Notes: generated by a model from the sequence alone, not told the origin. Numbered from the stretch's first letter, positions 8,301 to 15,655 are shown. The stretch: 16,464 nt of DNA from Kangiellaceae bacterium (GCA_030590405.1 JAUUYO010000039.1:1-16464); one strand, 5' to 3'. Numbers and translations are program-made.

Positions 8301-9004
8301 GGGTTAATCGACTCTCTGGCTTGAAAAAACACATCGGGGTTTTGACTGGTTCCGCGGATCACTGGTCGCTCTGGTGAAAGCGCTCTTTGCCGATGGGCTT
8401 GAATATCCTTTGTCGATATTAATTCGCGCATGGTCGCTGCGGAGAGTGGGTTTATCTTAGCTATTTCGTGCGAGGTTCTAAAACCATCAAAAAAATGCAA
8501 AACCGGGATCCGGCCTCGTAGACTGGCAAGTTGACTGATCAGGGCAAAATCCATCACTTCCTGGACTGAATTGGAACACAGCAGGGCAAACCCGGTACTA
8601 CGGGCGGCCATCACATCGCTATGATCGCAAAAAATTGACAAGGCCTGCGCCGCAATTGAGCGAGAAGCCACATGAAAAACCGTTGGGGTGAGTTCGCCAG
8701 CAATTTTGAACATAGTGGGTAGCATTAACAACAATCCCTGAGAGGCGGTAAAAGTTGTAGTTAAAGCGCCAGCCTGCAAGGCTCCGTGGATAGCACCTGC
8801 CGCGCCGCCTTCACTTTGCATTTCAATAATAGTAGGAACAGTTCCCAAACAATTTTTTTGCTCTAGCGCGCTCCAGCTATCGGCATGTTCGCCCATAGGG
8901 GATGCCGGGGTGATGGGATAGATGGCAATGACTTCGTTTAACGCATAAGCAACATGGGCTGCCGCTTGATTACCGTCCATCATGGAGAAAAGCTTGTTTT
9001 GCAT
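5303..9004 (-). CDS. nifJ: Pyruvate:ferredoxin (flavodoxin) oxidoreductase
   Basis: This single-chain NifJ of about 1233 residues oxidatively decarboxylates pyruvate to acetyl-CoA, passing electrons to flavodoxin or ferredoxin. Domains in order: the N-terminal pyrimidine-binding domain (MDGNQAAAHVAYALNE, then YPITPASPMGE); the CoA and gamma-type domains; a two-cluster ferredoxin insert with CTHCGKC...CP (Cys702, 705, 708, 712) and CTGCGLC...CP (Cys759, 762, 765, 769); and the TPP domain with CVGCGET, NATGCSSIYGG, GDGWAYDIGFGG and the EVYSNTGGQ loop near 980-1020. The conserved SPCIAHG cysteine is also present. The length fits the usual 1170-1200 plus a 30-40-residue polar tail. I chose the ATG at 9004 rather than a GTG at 9013, because that GTG is the end of the Shine-Dalgarno AGCAGGTG six bases upstream. 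The tail carries degenerate KGE[L/Q]-type pentapeptide repeats and overlaps the next gene. The enzyme is oxygen-sensitive in most hosts, which suggests low-oxygen or redox-balancing use. Confidence 0.96.
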   Translation of the reverse strand: MQNKLFSMMDGNQAAAHVAYALNEVIAIYPITPASPMGEHADSWSALEQKNCLGTVPTIIEMQSEGGAAGAIHGALQAGALTTTFTASQGLLLMLPTMFKIAGELTPTVFHVASRSIAAQALSIFCDHSDVMAARSTGFALLCSNSVQEVMDFALISQLASLRGRIPVLHFFDGFRTSHEIAKINPLSAATMRELISTKDIQAHRQRALSPERPVIRGTSQNPDVFFQARESINPYYDAFPIIVQDAMDSFARLTGRQYRLFEYHGAPDAERVIVLMGSGCETVQETVEQLNSNGQQVGLVKVRLYRPFDGKALIKSLPQSVKSIAVLDRTKEPGSGGEPLYKDVITAVAQELTSRQTRFKSMPKIIAGRYGLSSKEFTPGMVKAVFDELNKNDAKSCFTIGIVDDVSHLSLNWDDNYRTQPDCDNFQAIFYGLGSDGTVSANKNSIKIIGQSSALFAQGYFVYDSKKAGAVTISHLRFGPKPIQSAYLIEDGQADFVACHQSNFLQRYPLLNKAKIGAIFLLNTSSPKEDTWDALPVEVQIQLIEKKIKFYAIDAYSVARQSGLGKRINTIMQSCFFATSKVLNKQQAISEIKIAVEKTYGTKSKQIINANIKAIDSALEQLYEVSVPDADGHLLKEKEKETSQLEIPEFIQKVTKEIIAGRGDRIPVSLLPVDGTFPVGTAAYEKRDLSVEIPVWETDLCTHCGKCVFVCPHSVIRSKAFTDEQLEDAPQAFKHLQIKGKDYPDNLHISYQVSPQDCTGCGLCVEICPIRDKRQANRKALNMAAKQPIEMQEKINWDYFIGLPEYDRSLVKNKTMKGAMLFEPLFEFSAACVGCGETSYLRLASQLFGDRMLVANATGCSSIYGGNLPTTPWTKNSQGRGPAWNNSLFEDNAEFGLGMRIAVDQQQQTASELILELKSQLDEKLVNDILNAEQSTESDIYEQRQRVAELKLGLEKMHNKQALQLLDVVENLIHKSVWIVGGDGWAYDIGFGGLDHVLASGRDVNILVLDTEVYSNTGGQTSKATPKGAVAKFSAAGKPGRKKDLAKMAISYENVFVAQVAYGAKDMQTLHAFIEAESYPGPSLIIAYSPCIAHGIDLTNNHRQQKLAVSSGHWPLLRYDPRKIASGKNPLHLDSKKPSIAYQEFSKTETRFSMLWHTHPERAKILMQQAQQEVEQNYQHYQQLADLDWQKKKSKVEQESVETPQHKGDMQKNNLEKGELDKGEQNKGEQHE
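5314..5358 (-). repeat. Three 15-nt degenerate tandem repeats in the nifJ tail
   Basis: Units 5358-5344, 5343-5329 and 5328-5314 (minus strand) each carry an AAAGGnGAnC-like core and encode [E/D/N]KGE[L/Q]-type pentapeptides at the NifJ C-terminus. The last unit supplies the AAAGGAGA Shine-Dalgarno of the overlapping DHOD-like gene. Confidence 0.6.
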
Positions 9005-9289
9005 AAAAATCACCTGCTGGTAACTGATGAATTTACTTCCAGAGTATTTGGAAACTGCTGTAAACCTATTTTGAGTTAAAGCATACGCTTTTTCTTTTTA
9101 ATTAAGTTGTGTTTGGATCAATAAATGTTGAATTAGAGAGGGTGTATGTCAACTGGCGTTTTTTATTGAGGAGCAACTTGTTAGAATATAGTTTAAACTT
9201 AGATTAATGGCAATTTTGTTATTAGAAACCTTTGCAGTAAACAGTGACGAAGATATTAATTAAAGAAGCCAAACGGAAATGAGGTTTTT
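9005..9289. promoter_or_regulatory. Divergent intergenic region between nifJ and the Lon-like gene
   Basis: Both genes read outward from this 285-nt AT-rich stretch, so it must hold a promoter for each. On the plus strand I see the perfect 10-nt palindrome AGTTTAAACT at 9190-9199, overlapping -10-like hexamers TAGAAT (9182-9187) and TATAGT (9187-9192). No convincing -35 is correctly spaced; TTGAGG at 9166-9171 is 15 nt from TATAGT. GAGGT at 9281-9285 is the Lon-like ribosome binding site, and AGGTG (minus strand, 9015-9011) is that of nifJ. I found no intact FNR box and no clear heat-shock promoter. The exact sites are uncertain. Confidence 0.4.
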
Positions 9290-11650
9290 ATGTCGATCAA
9301 TCCATTAACAGTCGAGCAATTATCCGCAACCATTGGTCCAGATGAATTGCCTTTTGAATCTCTTGCTGATTTAACTGCCAGCGACGAATTCTTAGGCCAG
9401 CAGCGGGCAAAAAAAGCCTTGGCATTTGGATTACGATCTAAAAGGACTGGCTATAATCTATTTGTGATGGGAAATAGTGGTAGTGGCCGGATCTCCATGG
9501 TGATGAGGCATTTGCAAACCAAAGCTCTGTTACAAAATACCCCTGCCGACTGGATCTATGTGAATAACTTTGAAGATGTTCGTGAACCCTGGGCAATCGA
9601 AATGCCGACTGGTCAAGGTAAGAAATTAGTCGACGATTGTCACAATATGGTCAGCCATTTATTAGTTACTATTCCCGCCGCTTTTGAAAATCCGGATTAT
9701 CAGAGAAAAAGAACCGCGATCGATAAATTTTTCAAACAAAAAATAGACTCGGCAGTCAACTTATTGGAAAAAGAAGCCAATCAGAAAAGCATTGCTTTAT
9801 ATCAAGAGGGCAATAATATTTCATTCTCACCTATTATCGATGGTCAGGCGGTTGATGATATTAAATTTGCAGGTTTAAACCAGCACAAGCGGGACGAAAT
9901 TAATCAAACAATCGATGAGCTGGAAGAAAAATTGAGTGAGGCTCTTTTAGCAACACCTCAGTGGTCGCGAGAGTCTTATGATGCACTTCAGCAGTTAGAT
10001 TCAACAACCATCAATAACGCGATAGCGCCACTGGTTGATGAATTAGAAAATAAATATCAGGGATTGATAGGCGCACAAATTTATTTTAAAGCGATCAGAC
10101 AAAACCTGGTTAAATCTATTCTAGAGCATTTTAATTTATCAGAATCTTCAGAGCTTAAAAATGACCACGAATTAAGAGAATTGTTGCAACAAGCGTTTGT
10201 GCCTAATCTTTTGGTAACTAATTCAGCATCACCGGGTGCTCCGGTGGTTTATGAAGCGCATCCGACTTATATCAACCTGTTTGGACGTGTCGAGTACCGC
10301 AGTGAAAGCGGCGCGGTTTCGACCAGTTTTCAACACATTCGCAGTGGTGCCCTGCATCGTGCTAACGGTGGTTATCTGGTGGTTGAAGTAGAAAAATTAT
10401 TTGAAGAACCTTATGTTTGGGGACAGCTTAAACAAGCGCTGCAAACTCAGGAATTAAAATTTGAGCCGCCGATGGGCGAAGTTCAGGTAATGGTAACCAT
10501 TGGCCTGAATCCTCATGCGGTGCCATTAAAGTTAAAAGTTATTTTAGTGGGAAGTCGTGAGTCTTATTATTTGCTTCAGCAACAAGATCCAGAATTCAGT
10601 GAGTTATTTCGCGTGTTGGTTGATTTTGATGAGCAGCTTGATAGAACCGATGAGACCATTATTCAAATGGCACAACTGGTGAAAAGTATTAGTCAATCAG
10701 AAAAGTTTGCACCAATAACCCGACAAGGTTTTGTCGAGCTGGTTAATTATAGTGCGCGTTTTTGTGGTCATCAACAAAAATTAAGCGCTCGTTTTGGCGA
10801 GCTTTTTGAATTACTTGGTGAGGCCGATCTATTACGAGAGTTGCAAGCCGATGAAAAAATCGATAGTTGCCATTTGCTTGATGCGCAAAATCAACGAGAG
10901 TACCGGCACTCTCGTATTCGAAACCAGATGCTTGAAAATGTTTTACAAGGACAGATTATCATTAATACCGATGGCTTAATGGTTGGTAGTGTGAATGGTT
11001 TAACCATTTGGCAAATTGGCTCAACTGAATTTGGGACACCTGCAAGAATTACCGCGACCGTTTTTCCCGGAAAAAAAGGCATCGTGGACATAGAAAGAGA
11101 AAGTGAACTCGGACTCTCTATTCATTCTAAAGGCGTGTTGATCCTTTCGGGATACCTCGCCAGCCAGTATGCACGGGATTTTGCATTGACTCTTTCGGCC
11201 AACATTACGATGGAACAGTCGTATGGGTTTATTGATGGTGATAGTGCTTCTTTAGCAGAGCTTTGCGCTTTGATATCGGCAATCACCGAAAAACCGATCA
11301 GAGAATCGTTTGCAGTGACAGGTTCAATCAATCAATTTGGCGAAGTGCAAGCGGTGGGTGGAGTAAACGAAAAAATAGAAGGCTTTTTTACTTTGTGTAA
11401 TGCAAGAGGACTAACCGGAGAACAGGGCGTTATTATTCCAAAAGCGAATATGCCACACTTAAATTTGAAGCAGTCAGTGATTGATGCGGTTGAACAAAAA
11501 CTATTTAACCTTTATGCCGTTGAGCACATACAACAGGCAATCGAATTATTATGTTTGCCAGAAGGGCAAAATATCAAGTCATTTGATCAGCTGGTGAGTG
11601 ATAGATTAAGAGCATTGCATGATATTTGTGAAGACAATAGCGATGATTAA
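9290..11650 (+). CDS. Lon-family ATP-dependent protease (YcbZ/LonB-like AAA+ Ser-Lys protease)
   Basis: This 786-residue protein belongs to the Lon-related family with an unusual AAA+ module (AAA_32 type), not the housekeeping Lon. The Walker A region reads GNSGSGR (61-67), with Arg in place of the usual Lys, which I recall as normal for this subfamily. A long helical insertion follows (about 120-270, coiled-coil character, with ELEEKLSEAL and similar heptads). The Walker B-like block is GGYLVVEVEKLFEEPYVWG. The C-terminal Lon protease domain has the catalytic Ser652 in DGDSAS and Lys695 in GGVNEKIEGFF, with the expected spacing between them. No membrane segment is seen, so it should be a soluble cytoplasmic protease, probably for protein quality control or regulatory degradation. 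The ATG is preceded by GAGGT five bases upstream. It is divergent from nifJ and 35 nt ahead of the AMP phosphorylase gene, so co-transcription with the nucleotide-salvage pair is possible. Substrates are unknown. Confidence 0.92.
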   Translation: MSINPLTVEQLSATIGPDELPFESLADLTASDEFLGQQRAKKALAFGLRSKRTGYNLFVMGNSGSGRISMVMRHLQTKALLQNTPADWIYVNNFEDVREPWAIEMPTGQGKKLVDDCHNMVSHLLVTIPAAFENPDYQRKRTAIDKFFKQKIDSAVNLLEKEANQKSIALYQEGNNISFSPIIDGQAVDDIKFAGLNQHKRDEINQTIDELEEKLSEALLATPQWSRESYDALQQLDSTTINNAIAPLVDELENKYQGLIGAQIYFKAIRQNLVKSILEHFNLSESSELKNDHELRELLQQAFVPNLLVTNSASPGAPVVYEAHPTYINLFGRVEYRSESGAVSTSFQHIRSGALHRANGGYLVVEVEKLFEEPYVWGQLKQALQTQELKFEPPMGEVQVMVTIGLNPHAVPLKLKVILVGSRESYYLLQQQDPEFSELFRVLVDFDEQLDRTDETIIQMAQLVKSISQSEKFAPITRQGFVELVNYSARFCGHQQKLSARFGELFELLGEADLLRELQADEKIDSCHLLDAQNQREYRHSRIRNQMLENVLQGQIIINTDGLMVGSVNGLTIWQIGSTEFGTPARITATVFPGKKGIVDIERESELGLSIHSKGVLILSGYLASQYARDFALTLSANITMEQSYGFIDGDSASLAELCALISAITEKPIRESFAVTGSINQFGEVQAVGGVNEKIEGFFTLCNARGLTGEQGVIIPKANMPHLNLKQSVIDAVEQKLFNLYAVEHIQQAIELLCLPEGQNIKSFDQLVSDRLRALHDICEDNSDD

Positions 11651-11685
11651 TACCAATAGAAGATATAATCCGTCAGAGAAACTAA

Positions 11686-13212
11686 ATGAAACCAACTGAT
11701 GATCGTCCACAAAAGGCGTTACGGCTAAAACGATTAGGGATTGACACCTATCAAGAACCAATTGTATACCTGCGCCGTGAATCGCCTGTTTGTCGAGCGG
11801 AGGGATTTGATTCGCAAGCACGTTTACGTGTAGCAACTAACGGACAATCTATTGTTGCTACGCTAAACATTGTCGATAACGGATTACTTTCTCCTGGAGA
11901 AATGGGATTATCCAACATCGCCTGGGATTTATTGTCAGCTAAACACCATCAACCAGCAACCATTAGCTATGCTAAACCGATCGACTCTTTAAGTAATGTT
12001 CGGTCAAAAATTTACGGTAATGAATTAAGCGAAAAAGATCTCAATGCGATTGTGCAGGATATTACCTCCGGTCGTTATGCGGATGTTCATTTAGCGGCTT
12101 TTATCACCGCTTGCTCCGGTTACAAGTTGAACCTGGCTGAAATTATTGCATTAACAAAGGCCATGGTGAATGCCGGTGAAACGCTTAGTTGGCCAGTCAA
12201 TCAGGTGATGGATAAACACTGCGTGGGCGGTTTGCCCGGCAATCGGACATCCCCCATTATTGTCGCGATTGTTGCGGCAAATGGGCTGGTGATACCCAAA
12301 ACATCTTCCCGCGCCATTACTTCGCCGTCAGGTACTGCTGATACTATGGAAACCTTGATGCCAGTTGCGTTAAAACTCGAAAAAATGCGTCAGGTCGTTG
12401 AGCAAGAGGGGGCATGTTTGGCCTGGGGCGGAGCAGTTAAGCTGAGTCCGGCGGATGATATATTAATTCGGGTTGAGCGAGTATTAGATATTGACAGTGA
12501 GGGGCAGTTGATTGCTTCAGTTTTGTCTAAAAAATTAGCGGCTGGCTCCAGCCATGTTTTGCTGGATTTACCTGTTGGAGCCACCGCAAAAGTGCGCAGT
12601 CAGGAATTTGGTGAAGATTTGAGCGAGCTGTTAAAACAGGTTGGTGGGGCGCTCGGATTAACCGTGAGAACCTGTTTGACCGATGGCTCACAACCGATTG
12701 GGGCAGGTATTGGCCCAGCACTTGAAGCGTTTGATGTGCTCGCAGTGCTGCAAAACCACCAACAGGCACCTAAAGATTTAACCGAGCGATCATTAAGCTT
12801 AGCCGGTCAGCTATTAGAAATGGGTAATGCCGCTAAAATCGGACAAGGGTTTAAACTCGCCCAAAAAACTCTACAGTCGGGGGCTGCCTGGAAAAAATTT
12901 CAGGCAATCGCCGAAGCGCAGGGAGGACTATTTGAACCTCCAAAGGCAAAATACCATTATCAGTTTTGTGCCAGCGGTTATGGCCGTATTTGTCACATTA
13001 ATAACCGATTAATATCACGTACCGCAAAACTGGCAGGCGCGCCGGATGCCAAAGCGGCCGGGATCAGTTTACATTGCCATGTGAATGATCTTGTCGAAAC
13101 TAATCAACCGCTATTAACTTTGCATGCTGAAACACCAGGTGAACTTAAATATGCACAGCAATTTTTAGACAATCATCGTGATATTGTGGTGATTGAGGAG
13201 GCAAATGTATGA
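11686..13212 (+). CDS. AMP phosphorylase / thymidine phosphorylase-family enzyme
   Basis: This 508-residue protein is of the long AMP-phosphorylase type, a branch of the pyrimidine nucleoside phosphorylase family. Archaeal members convert AMP (and CMP/UMP) plus phosphate to ribose-1,5-bisphosphate and free base. The N-terminal extension of about 90 residues typical of this branch is present. The helical domain and phosphate site follow, with VMDKHCVGGLPGNRTSP (174-190) and KTSSRAITSPSGTADTME (205-222). These are AMPpase-type variants of the thymidine phosphorylase DKHSTGG and GRxLGHTGGT motifs, so nucleoside monophosphates rather than thymidine are the likely substrate. The C-terminal domain resembles the biotinyl-like domain of the family. 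The ribosome binding site is weak (CAGAGAAAC). The stop overlaps the PRPP-synthetase-like gene by ATGA, a classical coupling arrangement, which supports a shared ribose-phosphate pathway. No RuBisCO or ribose-bisphosphate isomerase is in the window, so the archaeal AMP pathway is not complete here. Confidence 0.88.
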   Translation: MKPTDDRPQKALRLKRLGIDTYQEPIVYLRRESPVCRAEGFDSQARLRVATNGQSIVATLNIVDNGLLSPGEMGLSNIAWDLLSAKHHQPATISYAKPIDSLSNVRSKIYGNELSEKDLNAIVQDITSGRYADVHLAAFITACSGYKLNLAEIIALTKAMVNAGETLSWPVNQVMDKHCVGGLPGNRTSPIIVAIVAANGLVIPKTSSRAITSPSGTADTMETLMPVALKLEKMRQVVEQEGACLAWGGAVKLSPADDILIRVERVLDIDSEGQLIASVLSKKLAAGSSHVLLDLPVGATAKVRSQEFGEDLSELLKQVGGALGLTVRTCLTDGSQPIGAGIGPALEAFDVLAVLQNHQQAPKDLTERSLSLAGQLLEMGNAAKIGQGFKLAQKTLQSGAAWKKFQAIAEAQGGLFEPPKAKYHYQFCASGYGRICHINNRLISRTAKLAGAPDAKAAGISLHCHVNDLVETNQPLLTLHAETPGELKYAQQFLDNHRDIVVIEEANV

Positions 13213-14093
13213 ATACACTACTTTATACCCTTGATGGTAACCATCCTCTACAACAACAACTGGTGCAAAAGCTTTCCGTTCGGCCGGGGCGATTTGATTT
13301 TCACCAGTTCCCGGACGGAGAAACTTACCTCCGGGTGTACGATAATTGCATCGACAAACAGGCCATTATCCTCTGCTCACTCAACCAGCCAAATAACAAG
13401 GTGATGCCACTGTTAATTTTGCTTAATACACTTCGCCAGCAGGGGATTAAGCGGGTTGGATTGATAGCGCCTTATCTGGCCTACATGCGGCAGGATAAAC
13501 AGTTCAACTCAGGTGAAGCCGTTAGCTCACGTTATTTTGCCGAGCTGCTGTCCAATCAGTTCGATTGGTTGGTAACCGTTGATCCCCACTTGCACCGTTA
13601 CCATTCACTCGATGAAATATATCAGCTGGAAAACCGGGCTTTGTTTGCTGCACCTGTTATTGCAAAATGGATCATCCAGAACGTCAGTATGCCGTTACTG
13701 GTTGGCCCGGATAATGAGAGCGAACAATGGGTCGCCAAAGTCGCTCAATTAGCCAACGCGCCTTATATTATTTTAACCAAACACCGACATGGCGACAGAA
13801 ATGTTGAAGTATCGGTACCAGAGGTGCAACGTTGGCTTCAACATACACCGGTATTGGTGGATGATATCATTTCTACCGGGCATACGATGCAAGCGACCAT
13901 TGGACATTTACTGGATAAATCCATGTCTGCGCCAGTTTGTATTGGTACTCATGGTATTTTTGCGGATAACAGTTATGAACGTTTGATGGCATCTGGCGCA
14001 AAAGAAATTGTCACCAGCAACAGTATTTTGCATTTCTCCAATCAGATTGATTTAAGTTCATTAATAGCCGAGAGCGTATCTGGTTTGATTTAA
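13209..14093 (+). CDS. Ribose-phosphate pyrophosphokinase-like protein (short Prs paralogue)
   Basis: This 294-residue phosphoribosyltransferase-fold protein is of the PRPP synthetase family (ribose-5-phosphate + ATP to PRPP + AMP). Family blocks seen are FPDGETYLRV (34-43), YMRQDKQFNSGEAVSSRYFA (92-111, including the Arg-Gln-Asp ATP contact), VTVDPHLHRY (122-131) in place of the usual DLHA metal loop, and the PRPP-binding loop VLVDDIISTGHT (215-226). It is shorter than housekeeping Prs (about 315) and its metal loop differs, so this is probably a specialised paralogue rather than the essential prs. The start overlaps the AMP phosphorylase stop by 4 nt. The shared operon suggests it handles ribose phosphates released from AMP, either making PRPP for base recycling or working with ribose-1,5-bisphosphate; the second option is speculation. 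The allosteric flexible region is not recognisable. Confidence 0.88.
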   Translation: MNTLLYTLDGNHPLQQQLVQKLSVRPGRFDFHQFPDGETYLRVYDNCIDKQAIILCSLNQPNNKVMPLLILLNTLRQQGIKRVGLIAPYLAYMRQDKQFNSGEAVSSRYFAELLSNQFDWLVTVDPHLHRYHSLDEIYQLENRALFAAPVIAKWIIQNVSMPLLVGPDNESEQWVAKVAQLANAPYIILTKHRHGDRNVEVSVPEVQRWLQHTPVLVDDIISTGHTMQATIGHLLDKSMSAPVCIGTHGIFADNSYERLMASGAKEIVTSNSILHFSNQIDLSSLIAESVSGLI

Positions 14094-14148
14094 AACTAGC
14101 TATGTCTGATATAGGTCAAGGCATAAGCTTAAATAAACTGCTAGTTTT
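14092..14148. repeat. 9-bp perfect inverted repeat with 39-nt loop between the Prs-like gene and amrS
   Basis: AAAACTAGC at 14092-14100 is the exact reverse complement of GCTAGTTTT at 14140-14148. The right arm overlaps CTGCT (14138-14142), which could instead pair with AGCAG (14173-14177) beside the amrS Shine-Dalgarno. No T-run follows, so it is not a standard terminator. It could be a long-loop hairpin, an operator, or chance. Confidence 0.35.
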
Positions 14149-14187
14149 GTCGGATTAAACCAGCAATAAAAAAGCAGGTATAACCTC

Positions 14188-15279
14188 ATGATAACTACTA
14201 ATCGGGTATCGACCAAATATTGGCACCAACTGGACGATGGCCGCGTCCAGTGTGATCTGTGCCCACGTTATTGCAAATTGCATAAAGGACAAAAAGGACT
14301 CTGTTTTATCAGGGAGGAGCATAACGGAGAGATCGTTTTAACCAGCTACGGCCGCTCTAGTGGGTTTTGCGTTGATCCTATCGAAAAAAAACCACTTAAT
14401 CACTTTCTGCCAGGCACATCCGTTTTATCCTTTGGAACCGCTGGTTGTAATCTGGCCTGTAAGTTTTGCCAAAATTGGGATATGTCCAAGTCGCGAGAAA
14501 TAGACACATTGGCGCATAGCGCCTCGCCTGAGAAGCTGGCCAGGGTCGCATACGAATCTGGTTGCCGTAGTATTGCCTACACCTATAACGATCCGGTGAT
14601 TTTTATGGAGTACGCCAATGATGTGTCGGATGCTTGCAAACAGTACGATATTAAGACCGTGGCGGTAACTGCTGGATATATCTGTGACGAGCCAAGACGG
14701 GAGTTTTTTGCCCATATAGATGCCGCCAATGTTGACCTCAAAGGCTTTACCGATAGCTTCTATAAAAAGCTCTGTGGCGGAAAACTGCAAACCGCTCTCG
14801 ATACATTACTTTATCTGAAAAACGACACCGATGTATGGTTTGAAATTACTACCTTGCTGATCCCGGGGCACAATGACAGTGATGATGAACTCAATACCAT
14901 GGCTGAGTGGGTCAATAAAAATCTGGGTCCAAATGTTCCATGGCACTTTAGCGCTTTTCACCCCGACTGGAAAATGATGGATGTGCCTTCAACGCCGCCA
15001 TCAACTTTAATCCGCGCTCGAAAAATAGCCATGCAACATGGTAGTTGTTACGTTTTTACTGGCAACGTTCATGATACTGAAGGATCGAGCAGTTATTGTC
15101 ATGGCTGTGGTACACGGCTGATTGGCCGTGACTGGTATCAGATCACTGATTGGTCGTTGGATACGGACGGTTGTTGTTTAAAATGTGGCGAGCGTTTGCC
15201 AGGGGTTTTTGAAGCCGAGCCGGGTGGCTGTAATCCTAGTCCGGTGCCGATCAATATGAATAACTACCTGGAGTTTTGA
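14188..15279 (+). CDS. amrS: AmmeMemoRadiSam-system radical SAM enzyme AmrS
   Basis: This 363-residue radical SAM protein is of the AmrS (PflA-like) family. The cluster-binding motif is CNLACKFC (Cys87, Cys91, Cys94) in the AmrS-typical context SFGTAGCNLACKFCQNWDMS. An N-terminal CDLCPRYC block (Cys22, Cys25, Cys29) and Cys39 precede it, as usual for the family. Later blocks include YTYNDPVIFMEYA, DAANVDLKGF and WFEITTLLIPGHND. The C-terminus carries a zinc-ribbon-like pair, CHGCGTRL and CLKCGERLPGVFE. The enzyme cleaves SAM reductively; the substrate of the system is unknown. Its usual partners, the AMMECR1 and Memo proteins, are not in the window. The ATG at 14188 follows AGCAGGT by about 8 nt. 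A decayed S-adenosylhomocysteine hydrolase gene lies immediately downstream. Family identification is firm. Confidence 0.93.
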   Translation: MITTNRVSTKYWHQLDDGRVQCDLCPRYCKLHKGQKGLCFIREEHNGEIVLTSYGRSSGFCVDPIEKKPLNHFLPGTSVLSFGTAGCNLACKFCQNWDMSKSREIDTLAHSASPEKLARVAYESGCRSIAYTYNDPVIFMEYANDVSDACKQYDIKTVAVTAGYICDEPRREFFAHIDAANVDLKGFTDSFYKKLCGGKLQTALDTLLYLKNDTDVWFEITTLLIPGHNDSDDELNTMAEWVNKNLGPNVPWHFSAFHPDWKMMDVPSTPPSTLIRARKIAMQHGSCYVFTGNVHDTEGSSSYCHGCGTRLIGRDWYQITDWSLDTDGCCLKCGERLPGVFEAEPGGCNPSPVPINMNNYLEF

Positions 15280-15423
15280 GCAACCGGTGCTATGTCAGGG
15301 CGTTCTGGCAGCGCTAATGCGGTACGGGTAAGAGTGTTTATATGCAATACCACATAAGGTAGAAATATCCGATTATTAGCCAATGGTTGATTGGTTAGTT
15401 TGGTGGCGGCAGAAGGAAATCAG

Positions 15424-15459
15424 GTAATGGTAATGGTAATGCTGATGGTGATGGTGATG
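15424..15459 (+). repeat. Hexanucleotide repeat, six units, coding (Val/Leu-Met)n
   Basis: Six 6-nt units follow one another: GTAATG three times, CTGATG once, GTGATG twice. They lie in frame in the ahcY remnant just before GATATGAGT (Asp-Met-Ser). Intact enzymes have a single Val-Met before Asp-Met-Ser-Phe, so this is an expansion of that dipeptide codon pair, probably by replication slippage after selection was lost. Confidence 0.8.
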
Positions 15460-15646
15460 GATATGAGTTTTGCCAATCAGGTGTTAGCTTTAGTTTACCT
15501 AACAGAGCAGCGAGGAAAACTGGCAAGCGGGGTTCATAACATCCCTGACGAGCTGGATCATCAAGTAGCCCGGTTAAAATTAAACTCAATGCATATCCAA
15601 ATTGATGATTTAACCGATGAACAGTGCCAGTATTTACATTCGTGAC

Positions 15647-15655
15647 GGGAAGGGA
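15647..15655 (+). promoter_or_regulatory. Ribosome binding site of the CBS-domain gene, inside the ahcY remnant tail
   Basis: The purine-rich GGGAAGGGA lies 12 nt before the ATG at 15668. It is built from the codons that end the dead ahcY frame (Arg-Glu-Gly-Thr). It favours the 15668 start over an upstream in-frame ATG at 15617. Confidence 0.5.

Noticed and set aside
9005..9013. GTG at 9013 as the nifJ start
   Set aside because: That GTG is part of the AGCAGGTG Shine-Dalgarno, and the ATG at 9004 lies at ideal spacing and matches the usual NifJ N-terminus.
9105..9122. FNR-type box (TTGAT-N4-ATCAA) upstream of nifJ
   Set aside because: Only the ATCAA half at about 9117-9121 is good; the other half does not match at 4-nt spacing.
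15290..15320. Hairpin (TGTCAG/CTGGCA) after amrS as a terminator
   Set aside because: The stem needs a G-T pair, is only six bases long and is not followed by a T-run.
15391..15645. The 84-codon open stretch as an independent small gene
   Set aside because: Its start is a TTG directly after a stop at a conserved Arg codon, and its whole sequence is the C-terminal end of adenosylhomocysteinase; it is better read as a pseudogene fragment.
15643..15645. TGA read through as tryptophan or selenocysteine
   Set aside because: TGA stands where Trp is expected, but two other in-frame stops (TAA at 15355, TGA at 15388) and the missing N-terminal domains show decay, not recoding; other genes here do not use TGA as a sense codon.
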